Assembly (NCBI GenBank): GCA_037954665.1
Contig: JBBMOL010000281.1
Span: 1 to 64,000 of the forward strand
Direction: 5' to 3'
Origin: Laguncularia racemosa
Taxonomy: Eukaryota; Streptophyta; Magnoliopsida; Myrtales; Combretaceae
Length of the DNA: 64,000 nt
This document shows positions 1-11,001 of this stretch, piece by piece. Positions within the stretch are counted from its first letter, which is position 1, and each line of letters opens with the position of its first letter. Below the pieces are notes generated by a model. That model did no database searches, was not told the origin of the DNA, and saw only the letters and a program-made list of their open reading frames with translations. A program made the position numbers and the translations under genes.

Positions 1-806
1 GAAAGGGATGCATGAAAAAGATCCTTTTAAATTTGCCAGGAAAATATTTCCTGAAAATGTTTTCTTTATTCCATATGAAAATTTAAAGAATATGGAATAT
101 TATGAAAAAATCTTGATTGAAACAGGTTCTGTTTCAATTAAGCATTTTGAAAATAATGGAGTAGTCAGCTACTCAACCGCTAGAATCCATAAGGTCATCA
201 ACCTTTTGGATTGGCCTGGCAAACCCTATGATAACCAGAAATTCAGCTTTAACCCGCTAAAGCCTCTGGTTGGATGAATTTGGAGCTATTAAAGAAATAG
301 TCCATGAAAATGCTTGGAAAGGATTTAATCTTTTCCTCAAAACTTATGAGCCCAATGCTCATGAGTATATGTTTGATAAAACCATGTTATATTACATGCA
401 TATTGGTATATCATGGGTAATGACCTGGTTCTTCGGTTACAAGCCTGACCGATGTACCCAGACACCCGTTCTCTCCAGGAGATTCAAAGTCAAATGGTGG
501 GACGGATTCAAAATGTGGGATAAGGTGAAAGAGTCAGCAATCGACCAATGGCTGACCAAGCAAAGGCATCTTGCCTAAGGAAATGCTTAGACTCCATTTC
601 TTCATGATCGAGGTTTTCTAATGTCGTCAATGGCCAAGACACAAAATTCAGAACAAATAAAAGAAGTTCTAGAAGCTGCTCTAGCACAATTGAAGAAGAC
701 CGATGAAGAAATAAAGATCAATGGCGAATGCTCCACTGCTTCAACATCTAGAGGACTTCAAAGTAATGAGGATGATTGCTACGGCGTCAATTTAGGTAGC
801 CCGTAG
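1..806 (+). pseudogene. Decayed retroelement / pararetrovirus-type polyprotein remnant
   Basis: Three open pieces follow each other in different frames (8-277, 270-578, 621-806), so this is a broken coding region that enters from the left edge. The first piece has an IPYENLKNMEYYEKIL-type stretch followed by an SVSIKHF motif. The second has WVMTWFFGYKPD and then a basic FKVKWWDGF motif near its end. I associate this order (aromatic-rich region, then F-K-[IV]-K-W-W-D) with a plant retroelement or endogenous caulimovirid polyprotein domain, not with a host enzyme. The third piece is a short acidic/serine-rich tail. It is followed at once by a non-coding stretch with a TATA box and a tRNA-Met primer-binding site, which supports a pararetrovirus-like order. 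The assignment to Caulimoviridae-like rather than an LTR element is inference. Confidence 0.5.
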
Positions 807-2028
807 GAATCAAATGTAAGTATTTTGTTACACTTGTAACAAAGTACATAGAAGTGCAGTATAGTATTAAATACTATATTATTTTTTGTATTTTCTCCGT
901 ATTTATATGGAATAATGTTGTATGTATCCTCCTCCATCATCTACGAAACAATATCCCATGGTGTCATCACCAAAGCCAATGGTCCAAACCATCTTCTATG
1001 GTTTGAATGATAGGTAGACCTTTTCCACCGAAAGTTTCTCTAGGAATTACTATTGGAACAGTAATATTCCCGACAAAAATCACTGTTCACTACAATAAAA
1101 AGAACTTTTACTATTTAAATAGTGAAAATGAAATGTTTATAAAAGAAAGAGGCCATTTCATTTAGAAGGCATCTTTCGAGCACCCCAATCCTTACAAACA
1201 CCCCAATTTCTCATCCATCTCTAAACACCTTTTAACTCAAATACTAACCTTTACTAACCTTTCTTCTCCATCTAACCTCTCTTCCTCACCTCCAGCCACC
1301 AACCTTCGGCCAGTTCTTCCACAACTCCTATCCTCTCTCTATCCCAAACAGTAACCAGTGTCTATCCTCTATGGTTGATGAACCATAGGCCCTAAGTACA
1401 CAGACATACTTAGGTAATTATCTTTTCTTTCCTTTAACTAACCTTCGACTAATCTTCTTCCATCCTTCTATCTCTCCATCACTCTCGTACATACTTCTCA
1501 CCTCTTTCTTCTATAATGTATTGTTTGTTTATGTCTGCATACAATGTTCTGTAATGCTCATTAATGTTTAATGAAGTAAATATTTTATATTTACTTGTTT
1601 AATTTAGAAAGAACAAGCCCCACTAGTCTTGGCTCTACAGCCTGTGGTGGTTAAGTTCTTTTGCAATTTAATTTATTGCAGTTTATATTTCCTCCTCTCG
1701 GCTGGTTATACCGCCTTTTGGGAGTTTTATTTTCTACAATTTAATTTAATGTTTTAATATCTTAAGTATATCTGCTAGAAACTAGACTCTGCAGACTATT
1801 GGTCCAAAGGAGGCTCCTCTTCGTGAGTTTAGCAATACAACGCCACATACTTAGATATTATTTCCACAACTTTTAATTTTTACTCTGAATGCTCTATCCC
1901 TTCTGATAATCTCATCTCTACACTTTAGCTATCAACTAGATAGGTTGGACTAGGTAGCCATAATTCCTAGGCTAATCATCTGGTACCACTCTTCTAAGAG
2001 TGATCCTTGTCGTTCCTGTGTCTCTAAA
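807..2028 (+). other. Intergenic/leader-like region of the same retroelement
   Basis: No long ORF. It lies between the decayed polyprotein and a tRNA-Met primer-binding site. It contains a TATAAAAG box, then a C/T-rich stretch (about 1190-1340) such as is seen in plant retroelement leaders. It could be an LTR, but I found no second copy in the window, and a PBS directly downstream of the 3' end of a polyprotein fits a circular pararetrovirus genome better. Confidence 0.4.
1138..1145 (+). promoter_or_regulatory. TATA box of retroelement promoter
   Basis: TATAAAAG directly followed by a purine-rich then C-rich stretch. It lies about 890 bp upstream of the primer-binding site, consistent with a pregenomic-RNA promoter and long leader. 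Activity cannot be judged from sequence. Confidence 0.4.
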
Positions 2029-2040
2029 TGGTATCAGAGC
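2029..2040 (+). promoter_or_regulatory. tRNA-Met primer-binding site
   Basis: TGGTATCAGAGC is the exact complement of the 3' end of plant initiator tRNA-Met, used to prime minus-strand DNA synthesis by caulimovirids and many LTR elements. It continues with CA, as in many plant copies. No gag/ORF1 follows, so the copy is truncated just downstream. Confidence 0.65.
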
Positions 2041-2068
2041 CAAGGGAAGAGAATATAGTAAGGTCGAA

Positions 2069-2095
2069 TAATATATATATATATATATATATATA
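2069..2095. repeat. (TA)n microsatellite
   Basis: About 13 uninterrupted TA units just downstream of the retroelement primer-binding site. Confidence 0.9.
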
Positions 2096-3379
2096 AGCCT
2101 TGGCCTTTGATTGTTGAAACTCCAAGCACCCCTCATTGCTAATCTTCAATGCTAGCATGTTTCTTCTTCTTTCACCATTCTTCAACAAGGGTTTGATTTC
2201 AAATTATTTTTAAATTCTCATTAAGTTCTATTTTTCTCCACTATTTTTTCTCTTTGGTCTCCTTTAATGCCAACAATGGCTTGCTTCAAATAGTTTCTAC
2301 TCTAGGTTTTTGATATGTTATTGAACTTTATAAAGAAGGAGGTTTGTACAAGGATTGAAAAATGTGAAGTAATGAAATAATGAAGATTAAAAGTGTATGA
2401 AGGTGGTATACCCTAGCTAGAAAGGATCTACAAGCAACCAAGGTGCCCCACAACGAAGAACAAACTCAATTCATGTGGTTCAATGCAATTGTTACTATCA
2501 TTCCATGTTGCTAATTAAACAAGAATGTCCTATAATGAAGAATGAACACAAATGACGTGATTCGATGCAACTATTGCAGTCATTCTATATCATTGTCAAA
2601 AGACCAAGCTGACCAAGAGTTAGGTTAGAGAAGAATGGAGGTTAAGATTGAATGTGTATGAAAATGAACAAATGAAAGGATGCGTATGAAAGAAGAAAGC
2701 TGAATAGGAATGAAATGAAAGTTGAAAGTTAAAGGCCTATCATGTCAAGAAGTAGAGGAAGAGGTGAATGAAGTAGAGAAAATTGAAAATGTGAAAATGT
2801 TGACAAGAAGTTGGTTATGCAGGTGAGAATATGAATGAGAATGTGAAGGATAAGATGATGGAATGCATAGATATAGATGGTATTAAAATAATAGTTGTCA
2901 ATGATGAAGGGTAATGAAATATTCTCTTATAAGGAAAAAAATTAGAGAAAAAGGGCTTCCTACTATTACAACTAAATCAGGCCTTAATGTGGAAATAATA
3001 AAAACAAGTATAAACTATGTGATCCAGCTATAATATAGTAGTACAAAAGGAATAAAAAAATATGCTTTTGGTTATTTTATTCTCATCCTTTTGATGAGAT
3101 AAATGTTTATTTATTGATGAGGTGGACGTATTACATGACTATTTTGAATGTTAGGGGATAGCAAACAAAATACAGGTGAGAGAAGAGCATTTTGAGGGCT
3201 AGGCATGCATGAGGATAAATGCATGGAGTGTGAACGTGAGTGGCAATAGAGGAATAAATGGACAATGCTTGGTATTTGTTGAAGAAAGGGAATAATAGAA
3301 AATATGCTATAAATGTCTTTCGTACCTTCCAAATTATGACACCTCACTATTGGAATCATGTGCTTGATATTCTCATTGA

Positions 3380-3507
3380 GAAATGCAGTAGCTCAATTGG
3401 TCCATCCTCCAACCATATGCGCACATAAGGGTCTTTGATCACAAGTTCTTACTTGGTCTCTGGTTAGGAGTCACCCTTATATTTTATAGTATAAAAAAAA
3501 AGAAAAA
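3380..3507 (+). mobile_element. tRNA-derived SINE-like element
   Basis: A near-perfect pol III A box, TAGCTCAATTGGT, at 3389-3401 is followed about 40 bp later by a degenerate B box (ACAAGTTCTTAC, 3441-3452; consensus GGTTCGANNCC). A 3' A-rich tail lies at about 3492-3507. The spacing and tail are those of a plant tRNA-derived SINE. The B box is badly decayed, so this is an inactive copy if correctly called. I could not define target-site duplications. Confidence 0.45.
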
Positions 3508-5098
3508 CTAATGTGATTTGCTTTTCCAACTTCGAAGGGTCATAACTTTTCATTTATGTAGAGTTATGGAACTCATAATATATTAAAAAAAGACTTATTT
3601 GAGTTTACTATGGCTAAAATCAAACCACTATATCATTTGCTCTCTTTTTTAGGGTCAAATTTGCATGTTTTCCTGGCCTACTAAGTTGATAAATTCTTTT
3701 TTTGAACCAAGCTTCCATGGAAGACAAACATGTGCATTTTAGACATTCAATAACATATGAGGAGCATGGAGAAACCTATTAAAATCTAATCTTAACAACT
3801 ATATTACAAGAAATATCACAACATTTTCTTCTTCTTTTTCTAAGGGTTAATCCTACTCATCCATCCACCATCATGTGTTGTCAGTATTCTCTTCAATCTA
3901 TATACTAACTTCTATCCTACTATTTAAACAAGTGCATCAATCCTACTCATCTAAGCCACTAATCATAAATTGCTAGTATTCTTTTTGGACTCTCTTTCTA
4001 ACCATGGTAATCAATTGATTATCTTCACATAACATACAAGGAACAAATAGTTGATGACTGTATAACAAAACTTGAACCACTAGATATCACATTTTAAGAG
4101 CTTAGAGGGAAATTTCTTAGCATATCATTATGATTATTGGCTCCCTAATTAATAACTCAAGTCTGATGTTATTACTAAGCAATTATACACTCTATTCCTC
4201 CCAAGTGATATTGTATTTCAATCTTAAGGAATATGTATTTTCAATTGGTTAAAAGCGATACGCATAATTAAATGGTTTTGTAAACTTACACATTGAGGAA
4301 AAAAAAATCTAAATTATATACAACATTGACACTAAGTTCTTGTATATGAATCGTGTAAATGTGTGTATGGTAGCGATGCAACTATTCCACAAGCACACAT
4401 CTGCTAAGCAATTTCCTAGCCATTGGAAAGGTTTAGTTGATGCTTAAACCCCTTCAACTTCGTTCAAAGGACTTTGGTCATGGGGTAAAATGTAGAGGGC
4501 TAAATTCAAATTCGATTCGTAGGATTTTGGCTTAATATTTTAATGGATTTGACTCTTTTGTGTTGAGGTGACAAAGCCTAAAGAGTCAAGCTCATGTTGT
4601 GGCATGATCATGGGAGATTTGGCATAATAGGCTTAGGGTAGGGCCCATTATATCGATTGATCTGATCCAACCTTTCTTAATAAGGCTCACATATTAAAGG
4701 CCACTAATGGGCCTAATGCATGACTGTGTATCTTAAGAAATTGTTTTAATCAATTTCTTTTCATCTTATTTAAATTCTATTAAACCTAAAAACTTAGTAT
4801 AAGGATAACTTGTGCTTAAGACTATCCTTTCAGGTATATGTAATCTTATTTGTTACTTGTGATTGCTAGGATAGTTGTGAAACTAGAATAATTTGTAATA
4901 GATTGAATTAAGTTGTTTGTTGGTTATGCTTAGATCGACCTAAGGGCTTGTAGTGGCAAATCCCTAAGGGGCATCCCGATGATCTTTAGGTGATATTGTT
5001 CCTAGTGGAGTCATGCATTGAAATGATCTAGATAGATTTAGAAACTCATGGGTGTTAGGACCTATAGTGGTAATTCCTAATACCGTACTTTGTATTAA

Positions 5099-5100
<2 letters not shown>

Positions 5101-5130
<30 letters not shown>
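5101..5130. repeat. (AT)n microsatellite
   Basis: Fifteen AT units in an unbroken run. Confidence 0.9.
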
Positions 5131-5133
<3 letters not shown>

Positions 5134-8100
5134 TTGACAAGATCATGAGTACACATTTGTTGTTCTGTGGACTAAATGAAATAATAACCTATTTATGATT
5201 GTTGACATTTTCATTTATGTACATGGCTCAAAAGATGTTTGATTATATGTGTGTGCTTATGGGTTATGCGTATTGGGCATTAGCTTACCTTTCGGGGATC
5301 ATTTTTATTAGTTGTAGGTACAGGTGAACACACTTCATACAATGAGGACCTAGGGTCATACGCACAAGAAAGGAGTGATGTAGATTTCTATTATTACTAT
5401 GACGATTAAGTGAAGAAAAAAAAAACAAAAGTTCCTTATATGTACTAAATGGTGACTTCCATTGGAGTATAATAGGCTAGTAAATTTCTAGAAGTTCAAC
5501 TATTTCTAGACTTTGATTAATAATGATGTACCAAGAGTTGCTTTCAAGAATTTAGTGGTTTGTAATAGAACTTATTTGAATCATTATGAATGTTGTTAAA
5601 TAAATTATTTCAATTATGAGTAACAATTATTACAAGTTATAGAATATTAACTAAGTTAAGAGCCTTAACATGTCTTTACTTAGTAAGGATACATAGTGAG
5701 TTGTGGTATTCTAAATTCCAAGGCATTACACAAGTAGCTGCAACTTTTGCCTACAAGTAGATATCACATTTAGATGTTTATGTTTACTCTCTATCAAAGA
5801 ATTAATGAAAACAATAGAAATAGTGGAATCTAAATTTGCAATTTAGTTTTCAATGCCCATTTTGATGTTATAATTAAGGCCTCAAGTATATAAAGCCTAC
5901 AACTCAAATGCCATTATATTTATCTTCCCCACTTTCTTGCAGTGACAAAATATTCATCTACCCTCCTTTGTCTCTAACTCCATGGCCTATAACTGCTCTT
6001 TAATTTGTTTGGATGATAGATGCATCCATATTCTATTTTATCCAACCTATACATGGTGGTTCTCAAAACTTTGATTACTTCAACCTAGTGAATAAATATC
6101 ATTTCTTCCTTTACGAGAACCTAATAGTCTTTAAATTTATCAAGACTATAGTAATAAAGGAAGCTTATTTAACTGTCCTCCCAAAATTTTTAAGTTCCTA
6201 TCATACCTTAATAGCTTTAAGGTAAAGTAAAAAACAATCTATCAACGAGGGTTTTCATATGTTAATCTTTGACCATGCTATTTAACTTAATCCATTCCTG
6301 GAAATTTGAAGCTGTTGAGATACAGTTGAGAGGGCCATAAGGACAATAGAGTATTTGAAACAATCAAACACTCTCTTAATGCATGTTCTAAGGTCTTAAC
6401 AAGGTAGTGACCTCTTAAACATGAAGATTGTGCTAGCTCCCGCTTTTCAAGAGGTGTGTTCACACATAGGCAAGTTATTATGGCATATTTGCAAAAGAAA
6501 AAAAAAATTGATTTTAGGCTATTAGGAGATTTCTAGATCCATTTCCAAGAAATATTAACATTGAAATCATATTTTAATAGTACTTCACGTCCAATATTAT
6601 TTAATGATTACTTAATCCTACTGTTTAGTGAGTAGTAAATTATGTCTTTAATATCGGTCTATTCTACTATTGTAAAACCTCTAGACAAGTGTACTTATCG
6701 ATTTTATAATATAGTGAATAAAATATCAAATGTTGATCCCACAAAGAGTATGATTACTACTAATTACCTTTTCCCTATTATTTAATTTCTAAAATCGAGT
6801 GAGACAAACAATAAGTAAATTTTAAGAAAACAACTATCTATAAAAGCGTATCCAAATATTAAATCCCTTTACAATTATTAATATAATTAACTAAGTATTA
6901 CTCAAATTAATTATTCTACTCTTGAGCCGTAACAATTTCTAAGTTGAACTAATAATTATCTCGAGTCTACTAATTCCTAATTCTAAGTTGATTGATTAAA
7001 ATCTCTTCCTACTTAAAACTAGTAGAGTCGTATTACTTTCACTCTATGAATTCCACTATTAAATTTGATCCTAACCTAGAAGATTTATGTCGTCTTATCT
7101 CTAAGATTGCTTACACCTCCTTCTAATTATGCTAGATTTATTCAAAAACAAGATCTTTAGATTTCTATGTAAAAAATCAAACTTCAAACTAATACATTGA
7201 CAATATTAATTTAAAAACAATAAAGCGCATAATTGAATCACAAGAATATCAATAACTTCATTAAATAAAAAATCAATAAATTACATGTGCATTTTAAGGT
7301 TTATCAAACCTAAGTATGAAAGGAAATTAAGCTATCATATTGAAATTAAAAGCAAAACTATAAAAATAATGCATAAAGAAGATCATCAATAAAGTAGCAA
7401 TAACAATAAAATTTTATGACTACACTATTGCTACTTCTAAAACTCTATCACTCAAAACTCATACTTTACCTCTTCTATATTAGTTGAACACCTCCCATTT
7501 AGCAAAGTTGTAGTTTCCTAGAATAAAATTGAAATCTTTATAGATGAGGAATAATGCTCCAATGAGTAGGAAATTGCATCTTCAAAGAGTAGGAAACATG
7601 ACTACTCAAAAAAGAAATGGAATCTTCATGATGAATCACTTTTCAAAAAAGTAAATTTCAGCTTGGGCAATTGATTTGGAAAGTGAAATCATTATTTAAC
7701 ATTGTCATAGCATCGTCATGCAAGTGCTCATATATCTCTCGTCTTGAAATTGCTTGAAAATCTTTTAAAATTAGCTTCAACGCACCCTCAAACATGAGTG
7801 TGTCACTACCCATGTAGCTTAGCATAGCCTCTGGCATTAGTGCTCCTTCAAACCTTTCTCTTCCTCTATTTGACATGGCTTTTGACACGGTCGTATTGTT
7901 GACCATGTCTACCCTTCCAATTTCTTCATTTAAACATTTTTTGCCTCAATTCACATGTAAATTTGTTTCATTTTATCCAAAGTTACATTTTAAAAACCTG
8001 AAATTAAAATAGAGGCTAATTAATTGTAATATCCTTTCAAAATATTCTGAAATCAAATGAAAGGCTATATAAAAATTACAATTAATAAGTTCGTTATAAT

Positions 8101-9298
8101 ACTTATCAAACTTTTCCACACTTAAACCTTTACTTGTCCTCAAGCAAAGATAATTATTAAAGATCAAGAATAAAATTACTTTACCAATTATTTTACTATA
8201 GACAATAATCACTAAATTCACATTTAAACAAATTGCATTCATCATTAAAATAAGAGGTTATCAACCCTTAAACGTACTCTTTACCTAATTATATTCTATG
8301 CACTACAAACACTAAATATTAGAGTTCAATAGCTAATTCATGCAATATCAAAGCTTATCATGCCATTAAAACAAAGATTTATAAACCTAACATCATACTA
8401 AGCACCATCCAATCAAGAAAAAGTTATTCAAAATTTTGTCCACTTATCTAAAATATATACTTCCTCTTTTTCATCCCTCTAAATACCATGATGTCAAACA
8501 AAAGCTTATTACATCTATCACTTGAAAGCCTTTCTTGATTCTTAAATTAACCGGAGGAATTTTTTTTTTTTATCATCATGAAGTAATTTCATCGATCAGA
8601 AAGTCCCAAATTAAATGATCTTCAACTATTAGGTTTTAAGATACTCCTTTGAATCTCTATTAAATCTATTGCTTATTTTTATTTAGTTCAATTTTCTCAA
8701 ACTTTTTTCTTGACCCATATAGCAAGCTTTAAGCTGATAAACAATTTATGTTTTCCTCTATATTAGTGAACAATTGGTGATAAATATCAGCAAGAGAAGG
8801 AATCAATCTAGCTTGATTTACTATCCCTTTTTTATCATTTTAATTCATATTAAATACAATGGGACCAACTCTTTCCAACACAATAAAAGAAATTTGAAAG
8901 CCTAGCTTGTCATCATCCCATCGACACTCCGAAACCCAAACATTTTCAACTGAAAGTGTATCTATCATCATATTTAAGGGACCATATATAATATTTGATA
9001 CGAACCACGCCAACCCATGACGAAACCCAATACCAATACGTTCGGAAATTCATTGCCTAAGACGCCCAAACACCTAAAGTGGAAACCGCGACCCGTTGTC
9101 TATAAGTGAGACAAGAACCTTGATATAAAATGAAGACGCCACAATCGGGATGAAAGACCGATTGATAAGTTGGGATGAACGCCACGGAAATCAATCCGAT
9201 AAGTTCGATTTAGTTCTTGAAGAACCAAGAGAGGTGCCTCTCAAAAGTGTTTAATGTTCAAAGATGTATATATTGTTCATTGTTCTAAACCTTAGGAG

Positions 9299-9306
9299 CT
9301 TTTATA
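9299..9306 (-). promoter_or_regulatory. TATA box in RT1 LTR
   Basis: TATAAAAG on the minus strand; conserved at 13949-13956 in the other LTR. It is the likely core promoter that marks the U3/R border of the element. Confidence 0.5.
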
Positions 9307-9400
9307 CTAGGGTTACAATTCGTGTAAAACAAGTCCAAAATGACGTAGTTTAGATAAGTGGCGTAAAAACGCGAAAACAGAACAAACTGGCTGGCAGGGG

Positions 9401-9660
9401 ATACACGGCCGTGTACACGACCGTGTACTTTGGCCGTGTACCTTTCTGTGCAACTTCTGGCAACATACACGGCCGTATACACGACCGTGTACTTTGGCCG
9501 TGTACTTTTCTGTGCACATTCCGACCACATACACGACCGTGTACTTCTGGTCGTGTACCTTCCTGGGGATTTGCTTGACTCAATACACGGCTGTGCCTTT
9601 TAGCCGTGTGTCTGGCTGTGTGTGATTCTGTGCAATCTTGAGATTCCTACACGGCCGTGC
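9401..9660. repeat. GC-rich palindromic minisatellite in RT1 3' LTR
   Basis: Units of about 64, 64 and 54 bp start at 9401, 9465, 9529 and 9583. Each begins ATACACGGCCGTG or a one-base variant and contains several self-complementary cores (ACACGGCCGTGT, ACACGACCGTGT). The same array is present at 14051-14310. Overlapping open frames on the minus strand here are a by-product of the repeat. Confidence 0.85.
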
Positions 9661-10713
9661 CTTTAAAATACACGCCCTCTTCATCCCGTGTCCAGTATAA
9701 CTTGTACAAAAGCAAGGGGTCTTCCCATGGTTGTTCCAATCCGTTCCAACTTCATGATTGCTCCAATCCTTTTCGGCTTCATGGACAACCTTTATCAACT
9801 CGTTAAGTGCTTCCTTGAATCGTTTTGCTCGATTTCTTGTGATCGGTCCAGGCGGCACTTCAAGAGGATCCACATTTCTTCTTCCAGCTTGGCACTCATC
9901 ATTCCCCTCCTCTTGAAAAGGATTTGTCCTCAAATCATTGCCTGCATCAAAGGGACTTAGATCAGTAACATTAAATGTGACACTTACTGGATACTCACCT
10001 GATAAATCTTTCTCGTATGCATTATCATTGATGCGCTCAAGAATTTGACTTGGTCCATCGCCTCTAGGCTTCAACTTGGATTTCCTCTGCAATGGAAACC
10101 TCTCCTTGCGAAAATGCACCCAAACCCAATCTCTAGGCTGAAAAATCTTGGGTCTCCTGTCCTTGTTCACCCTTGAAGCAACCCTGGCATTTTGTTTTAC
10201 AATCCTACTCTTTACCTGTGCATGTAGCTTTCTCACGAAGTCTGCCTTAGAATCAACATCAAAACTCACAAACTTGTTAAGTGGCAATGACAATAAATAA
10301 TTAGGATTCAGTGGGTTAAAACCAAACACAATCTCAAATGGTGAACAATGAATAATGCTATTTAAAGCCCTATTACATGCAAACTCCACAAATGGTAGGC
10401 AATCCTTCCAAGTCCTAATGTTCTTCTCTATGATTGCCCCTAACAATTGAATTAAAGTCCTGTTAACCACCTCAATTTGCCCATCAGTTTGTGGGTGACA
10501 GATAGTCGAAAACATCCGTTTAGTTCCCAACTTTTTCCACAATACTCTCCAAAAATGACTCAAAAATTTCTCATCTCGATCACTAACAATGCTACTAGGT
10601 ATACCATACGGACGCACTACCTCTCTAAAGAACAAATCAACAATGTGTATAGCATCATCAATTTTATGACAAGGACTGAAATGAACCATTTTAGAAATCC
10701 TATCCACAACCAC
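9580..10713 (-). pseudogene. RT1 integrase core and C-terminus
   Basis: This frame starts within the DDE integrase core (VVDRISKMVHF) and shows the second D in VSDRDEKFLSHFWR and the E in PQTDGQIEVVNRTL. The GPY/F-like region follows (GDGPSQILERINDNAY), then an R/K-rich tail, PPGPITRNRAKRFKEALN. The last 75-100 residues are encoded inside the LTR (left of 9901). In the other LTR the frame ends in LDTG-stop (14331). Here a +1 base near 9717 extends it into the palindrome array to 9580. The frame is cut off from the upstream piece by a CGA-to-TGA stop at about 10716. Integrase would insert the cDNA; this copy lacks the N-terminal HHCC zinc domain and cannot work. Confidence 0.85.
9902..9914 (-). 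promoter_or_regulatory. RT1 polypurine tract
   Basis: AAGAGGAGGGGAA on the minus strand, immediately 5' of the 3' LTR. It primes plus-strand DNA synthesis and fixes the LTR border at 9901. Confidence 0.8.
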
Positions 10714-10725
10714 AAAAATAGAATC

Positions 10726-10983
10726 TCAACCATGCCTAGGCTTAGATAATCCTAACATAAAATCTATGGACATGTCTATCCAAGGCTCATGAGGAATGAC
10801 ACTATACTCATATAACCAATCTAAGAAGTCATCTAAACGATGAATGGGATGACGATACTTTACCGTGATGTTGTTGATGGTGCGGCAGTCAACACACATC
10901 CTCCATGTCCCATCCTTCTTAGACACCAAAATCACAGGCACTACACATGGACTTATGCTCTCTCTCACGTACCCCTTCTCCAT
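10726..10983 (-). pseudogene. RT1 reverse transcriptase fused to integrase by deletion
   Basis: The frame opens with the RT fingers motif KDGTWRMCVDCRTIN and continues to HRLDDFLDWL. It then jumps straight to PHEPWIDMSIDFMLGL, which is the start of the integrase core. The whole RT palm (YxDD), RNase H and the integrase zinc domain, about 1.4 kb by comparison with RT2, are missing. The breakpoint is near 10805-10825. Confidence 0.85.
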
Positions 10984-11001
10984 TAACTCTTCGACCTACC
11001 T

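Larger units (their letters stand above)
2041..6232. other. Non-coding AT-rich region
   Basis: I see no gene here; the short open frames have no domain and no coding bias. It holds an AT microsatellite at each end (2069-2095 and 5101-5130) and a SINE-like piece. Around 4900-5730 the text has the texture of an old LTR-like repeat: a CTTACC...GTAGGTACAGGTG segment, and an ending AAGGCATTACA that resembles the GTGTTACA-type ends of some plant LTRs. I could not find its other border. Confidence 0.4.
8996..9901 (-). repeat. RT1 3' LTR (906 bp)
   Basis: Starts TGATACGAACC and ends GCACTCATCA on the plus strand; the matching copy is 13646-14550. On the coding (minus) strand it carries, in order, the last codons of integrase (about 9880-9690), a GC-rich palindrome array (9401-9660) and a TATAAAAG box (9299-9306). 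A one-base insertion (GGGG versus GGG near 9717) shifts the end of the integrase frame relative to the other LTR. Confidence 0.9.

Noticed and set aside
7658..7906. 82-codon frame conserved at 17046-17294
   Set aside because: Both copies lie in a tandem duplication, and all five base differences I counted change the amino acid, so there is no sign of selection.
7973..8245. 90-codon frame conserved at 17361-17633
   Set aside because: Same duplication; hydrophobic AT-rich translation with mostly non-synonymous changes.
9285..9583. Three overlapping frames of 73-81 codons on the minus strand, repeated at 13935-14184
   Set aside because: They come from the palindromic minisatellite in the RT1 LTRs; being open in three frames at once shows a repeat effect.
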